Below are positions 1 through 6,305 of a stretch of DNA of 9,491 nt, one piece after another. A program made the position numbers and the translations under genes. The DNA is taken from the NCBI GenBank assembly GCA_014238445.1, contig JABABC010000038.1, positions 1 through 9,491 on the forward strand, in the 5' to 3' direction. This DNA is from Coxiellaceae bacterium. GTDB taxonomy: Bacteria; Pseudomonadota; Gammaproteobacteria; Coxiellales; Coxiellaceae. Position 1 is the first letter of the stretch, and each line of letters opens with the position of its first letter. The notes under the pieces were generated by a model that saw only the letters and a list, made by a program, of their open reading frames with translations, did not search any database and was not told where the DNA came from.

Positions 1-291
1 CCTATTGATAGCCCCTAAGAAAAAAAATCATTACCATCGTCATCTTTCTTTATAAAAAAATGGCTTGATCGCAAAAATTGCGCATTAAAATCAATAAATA
101 ATGGGCTTACTGAACTGGGTTTTAAAAGGCAACGTTTAAAAAATATCCTATACTGAAGCAACTTATAGCTTTAAACAATTTTATGACTAACTGATGCCAT
201 ACAATGCACCTGATTAATGACAAACAGATAACTCTCAAAATGCATTTTTTGTGTCTAGTTTTCAGGCCGAACATAGCGCCTGCATTAACGT
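1..291. other. AT-rich stretch without a supportable gene
   Basis: No convincing coding sequence is visible. Reading frames entering from the left edge on the plus strand close within 55 bases, so they could at most be the last few codons of an upstream gene. A small perfect hairpin, CGCAA-AAA-TTGCG, lies at 70-82, but neither side carries a T-run, so I do not call it a terminator. An inverted repeat CAGGC/GCCTG at 262-281 sits just past the stop of the minus-strand gene ending at 292; it also lacks a T-run. AAAATGCATTTT at 237-248 is a simple palindrome. No clear terminator for the neighbouring gene was found. Confidence 0.5.
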
Positions 292-1221
292 TTAATTCTC
301 CTTCTTTATCTGTCGCAAACAAACATCCTCACGTCCCTGTTTGTCCTGCGGCGCAGTAAACATCCCCACCCCCATGCCGCCTGGATTCACTGTACGTAGT
401 CCAGATAACTCTTGAAAATTATCAATGAATTGTCGTACTGGTGACGGAGACTCACTTGCTTGCGCTTCAGGGGGTTTTATTCCTGCTTCAAGTGCTGACA
501 TTAACTGCTGCGTATGCTCCAAGTTCGCCGCGTTCTCCGGACATTGTTTATAGCGAAGAATAATGTCTAAAAGCTTCACAAGCTGATCAAGCTCACCTGT
601 TCGTCGGGTTCTACCGAAAACACTTAATACAGCATCTGTCAACCTAAGAGTAACTGAAGGTCCCCCACCTAAATACGGCCCCCATTGATCATGTAGATGT
701 TGATTCACCTGTCCTATCAGTGTATCTAAGGGATTCGTCATAGTAGGCGCCTTTAGCCATTGTGTGTAGATCCTTGAATTTTCTTCTTCATCATCTTTAT
801 ACAACCCTATTCGGGGCCGCTTCTGCATTCTTGTCGGCTCTTGTGGGTCATCAATTACTTGACGTTGAAATCCCATCATGATCTGTGAAGGTAACTTCCA
901 CTCCGCTCTGTCTGTTTCGGTGCTTTGCATTCTCTTCTCTAGAGCGTTGATATCTTGCTTGGTTTGTTCTATGTGGTGTGCTAAGTGTATGAGCGCTGGT
1001 GAATTGGCGACGCTGATCGTGGACCAATCAAGCGGAGTAGGTAGACGCTCTAAGTTATCCTCCAGTTCTTTATTCTGTTGTTTTAGCTTATCCTCTAGGT
1101 CCTTCAGTTTTTGTGCCTGTTCATTTTCTAAATCATCTAAGATGTCCTCGAATCTACGTTCTATTCCGTACAATCCTATCTTAAACCATTGATTTTCCGG
1201 TTTATTTTTATTATTTGTCAT
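292..1221 (-). CDS. Orphan coiled-coil protein, function unknown
   Basis: A 309-residue soluble protein that I do not recognise. It has no signal peptide and no membrane helix. Residues about 20-60 are highly charged, with leucines in heptad-like spacing (around DLEDKLKQQNKELED), and about 78-105 continue in the same style, predicting coiled coil. An acidic patch DDEEE lies near 143-147. The middle (190-225) looks helical with alternating hydrophobics. A Pro/Ser/Glu-rich linker (248-262) leads to a glycine-rich stretch, NPGGMGVGMF (279-288), and a basic tail. The ATG at 1221 has a GAGAGG-type ribosome site about ten bases upstream and its own candidate promoter at 1325-1353. It stands alone, unlinked by spacing to the pilin genes. 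If the host belongs to Legionellales, a type IVB-secreted effector is possible: it is solitary, orphan and coiled-coil. The C-terminus has no strong effector signature, so this is only a guess. Confidence 0.75.
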   Translation of the reverse strand: MTNNKNKPENQWFKIGLYGIERRFEDILDDLENEQAQKLKDLEDKLKQQNKELEDNLERLPTPLDWSTISVANSPALIHLAHHIEQTKQDINALEKRMQSTETDRAEWKLPSQIMMGFQRQVIDDPQEPTRMQKRPRIGLYKDDEEENSRIYTQWLKAPTMTNPLDTLIGQVNQHLHDQWGPYLGGGPSVTLRLTDAVLSVFGRTRRTGELDQLVKLLDIILRYKQCPENAANLEHTQQLMSALEAGIKPPEAQASESPSPVRQFIDNFQELSGLRTVNPGGMGVGMFTAPQDKQGREDVCLRQIKKEN

Positions 1222-1324
1222 TTACTGTTTTCCTCTCGATTTAGTGCCCTTCCAATAAACCACCAGACACATTCAATAAAGGATAATAAACAAACCCTTC
1301 TCTTTATCCGGTTGCGACCAGTTC

Positions 1325-1353
1325 ATTATATGCACAGTACATAAAGGTCACGA
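1325..1353 (-). promoter_or_regulatory. Candidate sigma70 promoter of the 292-1221 gene
   Basis: On the minus strand a perfect TATAAT (1325-1330) follows a weak -35 TCGTGA (1348-1353) after 17 bases. Transcription would start near 1318 and give a leader of about 97 bases before the ATG at 1221. The -10 is perfect but the -35 matches only three of six positions, so the promoter may need an activator. The inverted repeat at 1361-1383 lies directly upstream of the -35, where an activator could bind. Confidence 0.4.
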
Positions 1354-1360
1354 TAATATC

Positions 1361-1383
1361 CACTAATTTGTGCCATTTTAGTG
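1361..1383. repeat. Perfect inverted repeat CACTAA-N11-TTAGTG
   Basis: CACTAA (1361-1366) and TTAGTG (1378-1383) are exact reverse complements around an 11-base centre. On the minus strand the repeat ends about eight bases upstream of the candidate -35 of the orphan gene, so it could be a dimeric regulator site. On the plus strand it is followed two bases later by TTTTT (1386-1390), so a weak AT-rich terminator is an alternative. No plus-strand gene needs one here. Confidence 0.3.
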
Positions 1384-1518
1384 AGTTTTTGGACATGGCG
1401 AGAGAACCATAACCCTGCTATCGTGTTGCAGGATAACAGAATAGATCAAGTCAAGAAGAGACTTTTACACACCATCATCACCGACAATCTTCATTACCGG
1501 ACATAGCACAAGAGATAC

Positions 1519-1554
1519 TAAAAATAGCCATTTCAGCACAAAGCACACCGAAAT
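1519..1554 (-). terminator. Weak terminator-like hairpin after pilX
   Basis: Reading the minus strand downstream of pilX, ATTTC and GAAAT (1550-1554 and 1530-1534) pair, with mostly wobble pairing inside, and are followed by GGCTATTTTT (T-run near 1520-1524). The stem is short and AT-rich, and the T-run begins a few bases late. It could end the pilV-pilW-pilX transcript but is far from a strong intrinsic terminator. Confidence 0.25.
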
Positions 1555-1589
1555 CTTTCAGGATGTTTTAATCTTTTTAGTGATGACAA

Positions 1590-1979
1590 TCAACTCACGA
1601 TACGCCACCACAACATTTCAAGCCCGCCAACCTTAGTGTGATGTTCACAAGCCTCTAAAGTCACAACGGCATGGCGCTGTTTTGCGCGCGCCCACAAATG
1701 ATAATGTAACTCACCTTTTTTTGTAAATAGTGTACTGACGCGCACATCCACTCCTTGTAAATGATCACAACGAATTGATTGTTTTAATTGAATGGCTTGG
1801 CAAGCACACTGCAAGCCTTGTTCAGCCTGATAAAATGCATGTTGATGATCTCGATGTGCACGCAACAGCATGGCTTGTTCTTTCGTAACAGCAAGCAACC
1901 CTATCATCACCACACTCACTATCATCACCCAACCCAAGACCACCACCAAAACAGAACCTGACTCACTCTTCATCGTCAT
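1590..1979 (-). CDS. pilX: Type IV pilus minor pilin, PilX-like
   Basis: 129 residues. It starts with a class III prepilin leader, MTMKSESG, cut by the prepilin peptidase after Gly8, followed by a single hydrophobic helix (about residues 9-31). Position +5 of the mature protein is Val, not Glu; loss of Glu5 is seen in PilX/GspK-type minor pilins. After the helix comes a PilX-like stretch, LLRAHRDHQHAFYQAEQGLQ (39-58), resembling the family pattern R-x(n)-A-F-x-x-A-E-x-A-L. Three cysteines (58, 60, 71) lie in the short globular part, with another at 110. PilX belongs to the minor pilin complex that primes pilus assembly in the inner membrane. It is shorter than typical PilX (roughly 170-200). 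Its ATG overlaps the pilW stop as ATGA, implying translational coupling; Met3 is an alternative start. Naming rests on leader, helix, motif and position. Confidence 0.72.
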   Translation of the reverse strand: MTMKSESGSVLVVVLGWVMIVSVVMIGLLAVTKEQAMLLRAHRDHQHAFYQAEQGLQCACQAIQLKQSIRCDHLQGVDVRVSTLFTKKGELHYHLWARAKQRHAVVTLEACEHHTKVGGLEMLWWRIVS

Positions 1980-2695
1980 GGCTCACGTAATGCCATCGTT
2001 ATTGGCAAAGAGGTTAACACCTCCCCTTGTGGCACCGTGTAGGTTCGACCCAACCATGAATACACCGTTTGCACACTGCGCACTTGAAAACGAGCTTGCA
2101 AAATAATGTTGAATGATACCATCGCAACCTGATGCCAATCATCAATCGATTGTGCTGTCACCCACTGACTCCGTTGTGAGACCGATACAGAATGTATAGC
2201 ATAACGTATGGACCAATCTTCTATACCAGACACTAACGCTTCTCGTCGCCCGCCTTCAACTTTCTGATAGACTGCATAAACTGGCTTATTCCGTACATCG
2301 TAGTAATGCGTTTTAGCGATGTAATAGGCTGTTTTAATCCATTGCTGCCTTCCCCTATATCGGCGGCACCCTGAGATAATCATTGCGTCTGTATGCGGCT
2401 TTTGTTGTGTCAACCAGCGTGGGGATTTATCATGACGACCAAACCCTTGAATATAAGGCGCTTGTTTTTTCCCTTGTGTCACGCAATCCGATAACCCACT
2501 TTGTTGTACTCGCTTTGGTAGCCACTGCACCAACCAACTTTCTCTGTCCATCACATCGGTGATGGCCTGCTGCCACTGTAGATTTCGACTCAAGTCACTC
2601 AGCACCATAACCAACGTTAACAATAACCATGCCCCTAAACTCATTGCCAACATCATTTCTAACACAGTCAAACCGGATTCATTATCCAAACTCAT
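1976..2695 (-). CDS. pilW: Type IV pilus minor pilin, PilW-like
   Basis: 239 residues from the start chosen here. The frame is open for 21 more codons upstream, but the ATG at 2695 gives a proper prepilin leader, MSLDNESG, cleavage after Gly8 and Glu at mature position +5 (LTVLE), and it overlaps the pilV stop as ATGA; the upstream part merely shadows pilV. A hydrophobic helix (about 9-33) follows, then a long globular domain. The segment ALVSGIEDWSIRYAI resembles the PilW pattern of a conserved G-[IV]-E-D-x-x-[IV]-x-Y, which together with the length and gene order supports PilW. The role is assembly of the inner-membrane priming complex with PilV and PilX. No strong ribosome site precedes the ATG, in keeping with coupling to pilV translation. 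Confidence 0.8.
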   Translation of the reverse strand: MSLDNESGLTVLEMMLAMSLGAWLLLTLVMVLSDLSRNLQWQQAITDVMDRESWLVQWLPKRVQQSGLSDCVTQGKKQAPYIQGFGRHDKSPRWLTQQKPHTDAMIISGCRRYRGRQQWIKTAYYIAKTHYYDVRNKPVYAVYQKVEGGRREALVSGIEDWSIRYAIHSVSVSQRSQWVTAQSIDDWHQVAMVSFNIILQARFQVRSVQTVYSWLGRTYTVPQGEVLTSLPITMALREP

Positions 2696-3057
2696 AAAGT
2701 GAACATCAGCTGATAATGGTAAGCATGCTTCTGATACCACCATAACTTCACATGACACACAGAGTCATCACAAACAATCTTCGTATGGAACTGTGGTAAT
2801 TTTTTTTCAGCTTGTTTTACCCATTCATGGTAAGCCATGCTCTCTGTATAACAGTGCTCGTCTGCTCGACATAATTCAGCAAGATTGGCTGCAATATTTA
2901 TAGCTTGACTATACAACCAATCTTCATGAATCTGCTGCATGGACTCACGCTCGAGCGACAACACCAACATAGCCACTACCACAACAAGTGACCAAGCAAT
3001 AAGCACCTCTAACATACAAAAACCTGTTTGATAATAACTGCTTTTCATGCATGGCAA
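2692..3057 (-). CDS. pilV: Type IV pilus minor pilin, PilV-like
   Basis: 121 residues. The leader MPCMKSSYYQTG ends at the cleavage glycine; the mature protein begins FCMLE, with Glu at +5, followed by a hydrophobic helix (about 13-35). SQAINIAANLAELCRAD (50-66) matches the PilV-type segment of a SQA-x-x-LA-x-x-LA-x-x-x-R pattern. Cysteines at 63/69 and 96/101 could form two small disulfide loops, C-x5-C and C-x4-C. It is short for PilV (usually 150-180). The start shown is TTG at 3057, because AAAGG lies seven bases before it; the in-frame ATG at 3048 (MKSSYYQTG) also gives a normal leader but would sit 16 bases from that site. It is first in the pilV-pilW-pilX unit and diverges from the MFS gene. 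fimU/fimT, pilY1 and pilE are not next to it. Confidence 0.75.
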   Translation of the reverse strand: MPCMKSSYYQTGFCMLEVLIAWSLVVVVAMLVLSLERESMQQIHEDWLYSQAINIAANLAELCRADEHCYTESMAYHEWVKQAEKKLPQFHTKIVCDDSVCHVKLWWYQKHAYHYQLMFTL

Positions 3058-3205
3058 TATAGCGCCTTTATGACCCTTGCATTACGGCTAAAAACACCGG
3101 GTTTTCAAAAAACCTTGTTTTACGCCCATGATATGACTATGGTATCGTTTCTAAATAACGCAAAATGGACGACCAGTCACCTATATCAGCAGTAAGGCTC
3201 ACAAC
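3058..3205. promoter_or_regulatory. Divergent control region, pilV-pilW-pilX / MFS carrier
   Basis: 148 bases must hold promoters for both directions. A perfect hairpin GGTTTT-CAA-AAAACC lies at 3100-3114. Reading plus, TTGTTT (3115-3120) and TATGGT (3139-3144), 18 bases apart, are a mediocre promoter for the MFS gene. Reading minus, TTGAAA followed after 16 bases by CGTAAT is a poor candidate for pilV. Neither is strong enough to be assigned separately. TAAGG at 3193-3197 is the ribosome site for the GTG start at 3206. Confidence 0.3.
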
Positions 3206-4429
3206 GTGAAAAACAAACACATCGTACTCGGCTGGGGCATGTGGCTCATCGCAGCGCTTTTTTATGCACTGGATTACTTTCAGCACACGGCACCTAGCGT
3301 CCTCATTGAACCCATTGCTAACAGCCTAGGGGTCAGCTACATCACGATTGGTAACATCATGGGAATTTACTTCCCGCTCTACGCACTGGCCCAAATACCA
3401 GCGGGTTATTGCCTAGATCGCTATGGTATTCGCCTCACACTGACCTTGGCTTGCTTAACCGTCTCATTCGGCTTACTGATCAGTAGCAGCCCCACACTCT
3501 CAGCCCTCATCATGGGTCGTATTCTCATTGCCATTGGCTCTGCCGCTGCCTTTCTAGGCGCACTAAAAACAGGCTCCACCTGGCTCCCTCAAAAAACTTT
3601 CCCATTGGCTGTCGGCTTAACCAACACCATTGGTGTTGCAGGCGGACTACTCGGGCAACCTTTTTTAAACCATCTAATTGAGCAATCAACCTGGCAACAC
3701 GCCTTTTACATGATCGCCTTATTTGGCTTTATCTTAGCAGTCATTATTTACACCTTACTGCGAGCTCCAGAACAACCACGCGGTCTTATGGAAAGTAAAA
3801 CTCATATCCTGCCGATACTAAAAACCCAAGCGATATGGCTCCTAGCATTATACGCTGGCATCATGGTGGGAACCGTTGTGAATGCGTTTTCAGAGCTTTA
3901 CGACGTCGTCTTTTTGAAATATAGCCACCACATCAGTACACAAGAAGCAGCGTCAATCAGTAGCATGATTTTTATTGGCATTGCTGTGGGTGGCCCATTG
4001 CATGGAATAATTGCTAACACGTTCCGAAACAAACTCCACTGGATGCTAATTGCCAATGCGATGACTATCGTCTTATTTTCGTTGATCGTATTCTCATCCA
4101 AAACACCACTCAGCCCTAGCGTGATGTACCCCTTGTACTTTGCCGTCGGTTTCTTTGTCTCGAGCATGCTGCTAGCGTTTACCTATGCACGACAATACTA
4201 CCCACCCAAAATGCATGCCACAGCCTTTGCCTTAATTAACATGGTCATTGGGTTAAGTGGGTTCTTTTTCCAGGAATTATTAGGCGCGATTCTTCACTAT
4301 TTCAGTCAACACACAAATCTTTATAATACCCAGCTGATGTTTTTCTATGGTTTTTGGGTATTACTCATCCCTCTAATTATCAGCTGGCTGCTATGCTATC
4401 AATTAAAGAAAACACCAAACCACCTATGA
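3206..4429 (+). CDS. Major facilitator superfamily transporter, substrate unknown
   Basis: 407 residues, about the usual size for a 12-helix MFS carrier of the inner membrane. Hydrophobic segments alternate with short loops throughout, with a longer polar central loop around 187-207 separating the two six-helix halves. The cytoplasmic loop between helices 2 and 3 carries motif A as GYCLDRYGIR (67-76). The first helix runs into YFQHTAPSV (24-32), close to the YFxRxSPSV pattern common in MFS carriers of Legionella, Coxiella and relatives, many of which are of unknown substrate. The GTG start at 3206 is chosen because TAAGG lies eight bases upstream and all of helix 1 is then included; the next in-frame ATG (3239) would cut into that helix. 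The 3' end overlaps the permease gene on the other strand by six bases. Substrate cannot be read from the sequence. Confidence 0.88.
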   Translation: MKNKHIVLGWGMWLIAALFYALDYFQHTAPSVLIEPIANSLGVSYITIGNIMGIYFPLYALAQIPAGYCLDRYGIRLTLTLACLTVSFGLLISSSPTLSALIMGRILIAIGSAAAFLGALKTGSTWLPQKTFPLAVGLTNTIGVAGGLLGQPFLNHLIEQSTWQHAFYMIALFGFILAVIIYTLLRAPEQPRGLMESKTHILPILKTQAIWLLALYAGIMVGTVVNAFSELYDVVFLKYSHHISTQEAASISSMIFIGIAVGGPLHGIIANTFRNKLHWMLIANAMTIVLFSLIVFSSKTPLSPSVMYPLYFAVGFFVSSMLLAFTYARQYYPPKMHATAFALINMVIGLSGFFFQELLGAILHYFSQHTNLYNTQLMFFYGFWVLLIPLIISWLLCYQLKKTPNHL

Positions 4430-5197
4430 ACGCATCCGCTTAGAGCGCAATAATAACTGCGTAGTGATAATAAAAGCGCCTACAGCCAACCCCGTACTGA
4501 TGGCTAGAGCAGACGTCGTTGTCTCATCCTTAAAACCCAACATGCTATAGCGAAATGCCGATACTAAATAGTAAATAGGGTCTAAATGCGATACGCCACG
4601 CCAAAACGGCGGCAGCATTTGAACGGAATAAAACACACCCGCAAAATAGGTTAAGGGTGAAATAATGAAATTAGGCACCCAAGCTACATCATCGAACTTG
4701 CGAGCAAACACACCATTCACAATACCCACTAAAGCAAAAACAAACGCTGTAACAAACATCGAATAAATCATCAGCACAGGGTGAACAAAATGCAAGTGTG
4801 TCACACAAATGGCGACTAACGCCACCATACAACCCACTAAAATACCACGAAAAACACCCCCCATGGCATAGCCTAGTACAATCAAGCTAGCTGGCATGGG
4901 CGAAACCAACAACTCCTCAATAGAACCTGCAAATTTCGCACCAAAAAAAGAAGACGAGGTATTCACGTATGCATTTATCAGCGTTGACATTAAAATCAAA
5001 CCGGGAACAATGTATTGTATATAAGGAAATCCATGTTGATCTGCGATATGAGAGCCTAATACTTTTCCAAAAATAAAAAAGTATAACGTAGTTGTCACAA
5101 CAGGCGCTGCCACTGTTTGCGGCCAAATGCGAAAGCAACGCCCCACTTCTTTACGTAACAAGGTGAATAATGCATATCTTGCTTGCTGAAATGTCAT
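4424..5197 (-). CDS. ABC-2 type exporter permease, YadH-like
   Basis: 257 residues, the usual size of YadH and relatives, with about six membrane helices. Family hallmarks are clear: TTTLYFFIFGKVLG (35-48), a YIVPGLILM segment, SSSFFGAKFAGSIEELLVSP (residues about 81-100), and GYAMGGVFRG shortly after, all in the order found in YadH/ABC2_membrane proteins. It forms the membrane part of an exporter with the ATPase just upstream. The cargo of YadGH is not well established, so none is assigned. The ATG at 5197 follows the ATPase stop after eight bases, with TAGGA (overlapping that stop) as ribosome site, so the two are co-translated. The stop at 4424-4426 lies inside the tail of the convergent MFS gene. 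Confidence 0.9.
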   Translation of the reverse strand: MTFQQARYALFTLLRKEVGRCFRIWPQTVAAPVVTTTLYFFIFGKVLGSHIADQHGFPYIQYIVPGLILMSTLINAYVNTSSSFFGAKFAGSIEELLVSPMPASLIVLGYAMGGVFRGILVGCMVALVAICVTHLHFVHPVLMIYSMFVTAFVFALVGIVNGVFARKFDDVAWVPNFIISPLTYFAGVFYSVQMLPPFWRGVSHLDPIYYLVSAFRYSMLGFKDETTTSALAISTGLAVGAFIITTQLLLRSKRMRS

Positions 5198-5205
5198 GCT
5201 TATTC

Positions 5206-6138
5206 CTATTTTTTATCGGTGTAGGACAGAAACAATTCTTCTAATCGATTCACCTTGTTACGCATGCTTTTAACTGATATCTGATGCCGCGACAAGACAT
5301 CAAACACCTCATTGAGTGAGGCTGAATGACAGACATCGGCTTGCAAGGTTTCATCATTTAATTGTGTTAAAGTGACCCCAGCATGATCGACTAAAGCCGG
5401 GTCCTGAAAAACAGCCGCGGTTATTGGTGACACGACATCTAATACGAAACTCTCCACTTTAAGCTGACCAATCAATGCTCGTTTATTCATATCTTCAATT
5501 AATTCACCATGATTAATAATAGCAATCCGCTCACACAAATGTTCTGCTTCTTCTAAGTAATGCGTGGTCAATAGAATGGTTGTACCAGCTGCATTCATTT
5601 CTTGCAAAAAAGCCCACATAGAACGGCGCAATTGAATATCCACACCTGCTGTTGGCTCATCTAAAATCAATAACTGCGGCTCATGCACCATGGCTCGAGC
5701 AATCATTAAACGCCGCTTCATCCCACCAGATAACGATCGAGCCGTGTGGTTTCTTTTTCCCCACAAATCAAGCAAAGAAAGGTATTTCTCAGCACGTGCT
5801 TTAGCCAAACGATATGGGAGCCCAAAAAATCCCCCTTGATTCATCACAATATCCTGCACACGCTCAAATACGGGAAAATTAAATTCTTGCGGTACTGTGC
5901 CAATACAGGCCTTAGCTTTACCAAAGGCACGGTCAATATCATGGCCATACACAGACACTGAACCTGATGATTTAATGACCAAGGAATTAAGCACACCAAT
6001 TAGTGTCGTTTTTCCTGCCCCATTAGGGCCCAAAAGCCCCAAAAACTCACCTGAATTAACTTGTAACGAAAAATTGTTCAGCGCATGCACGCCATTCGTA
6101 TATGTTTTACTTAATTGTGCAACATCCAGTGCCAACAT
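5206..6138 (-). CDS. ABC transporter ATP-binding protein, YadG-like
   Basis: 310 residues with a full nucleotide-binding domain: Walker A GPNGAGKTT (37-45), Q-loop Gln84, signature LSGGM (136-140), Walker B LLILDE (156-161), D-loop AGVD (164-167) and switch His193. The T-H-Y-L-E-E-A-E sequence after the switch is typical of the CcmA/DRA family of exporters. A C-terminal extension of about 80 residues (from about 225) is usual in this family. It powers the YadH-like permease encoded eight bases downstream. The ATG at 6138 has AGGGG seven bases upstream, which decides the start. YadG of E. coli is about the same length (308). All catalytic residues are present, so it should be active; the transported substrate is unknown. 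Confidence 0.92.
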   Translation of the reverse strand: MLALDVAQLSKTYTNGVHALNNFSLQVNSGEFLGLLGPNGAGKTTLIGVLNSLVIKSSGSVSVYGHDIDRAFGKAKACIGTVPQEFNFPVFERVQDIVMNQGGFFGLPYRLAKARAEKYLSLLDLWGKRNHTARSLSGGMKRRLMIARAMVHEPQLLILDEPTAGVDIQLRRSMWAFLQEMNAAGTTILLTTHYLEEAEHLCERIAIINHGELIEDMNKRALIGQLKVESFVLDVVSPITAAVFQDPALVDHAGVTLTQLNDETLQADVCHSASLNEVFDVLSRHQISVKSMRNKVNRLEELFLSYTDKK

Positions 6139-6243
6139 GACACAACCCCTGTGTTGAAATAGCTCAACAGTGTAGTGGATTTAAGGCAGAATTACTATTT
6201 GCACACAACCCGCTCAATGACACTAAATAATTAACCAAGCCGG

Positions 6244-6272
6244 TTTACAGCGGGGGGATCTCCCCCTATGAT
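6244..6272 (+). promoter_or_regulatory. Strong candidate sigma70 promoter with palindromic spacer
   Basis: TTTACA (6244-6249, five of six consensus) and TATGAT (6267-6272, five of six) are separated by exactly 17 bases. The spacer contains GGGGG-ATCT-CCCCC (6253-6266 region), and the -10 lies inside a second palindrome, CCTAT-G-ATAGG (6265-6275). Transcription would begin near 6279, giving a leader of about 27 bases with a run of seven T (6282-6288) before the ATG at 6306. Such symmetric sequence between and over the core elements is where a repressor or DNA-distorting activator would act. Confidence 0.6.
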
Positions 6273-6305
6273 AGGTCACTGTTTTTTTATTAAGACTAGT
6301 TAATC

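Larger units (their letters stand above)
1222..1589. other. 368-base intergenic region between pilX and the orphan gene
   Basis: I see no gene here on either strand; the longest minus-strand reading after pilX is a 17-codon ATG frame without a clear ribosome site. The region holds the promoter and inverted repeat described for the orphan gene, a second short repeat CCTGC-N9-GCAGG at 1414-1432, and the weak hairpin behind pilX. pilY1 and pilE, which follow pilX in Pseudomonas-type clusters, are absent from this position, and I found no readable remnant of them. Confidence 0.5.

Noticed and set aside
122..322. 66-codon minus-strand frame overlapping the end of the 292-1221 gene
   Set aside because: It overlaps the orphan gene out of frame, lies in AT-rich DNA, has no good ribosome site at either possible Met, and its hydrophobic C-terminal part is what AT-rich noise produces.
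878..1192. 104-codon plus-strand frame with a Ser/Phe/Cys-rich product
   Set aside because: It is antisense to the coiled-coil coding region; its SSSS/FSFC runs are the reverse reading of Lys/Glu/Asp/Leu codons.
1222..1589. Decayed pilY1 or pilE behind pilX
   Set aside because: No frame in the region shows a prepilin leader or any recognisable pilin or PilY1 motif.
2696..2758. 21-codon N-terminal extension of pilW
   Set aside because: It lies inside pilV in another frame and would destroy the prepilin leader; the ATG at 2695 gives a correct leader and the ATGA junction.
3898..4167. 89-codon minus-strand frame within the MFS gene
   Set aside because: Antisense shadow of a membrane-protein gene with no ribosome site and no family resemblance.
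5897..6157. 86-codon plus-strand frame over the ATPase start
   Set aside because: Antisense to Walker A and upstream ATPase codons, which are clearly the coding frame.
6253..6288. G5/C5 hairpin followed by a T7 run as an intrinsic terminator
   Set aside because: The T-run begins about 15 bases after the stem rather than next to it, and the hairpin falls exactly between a good -35 and -10; promoter architecture explains it better.
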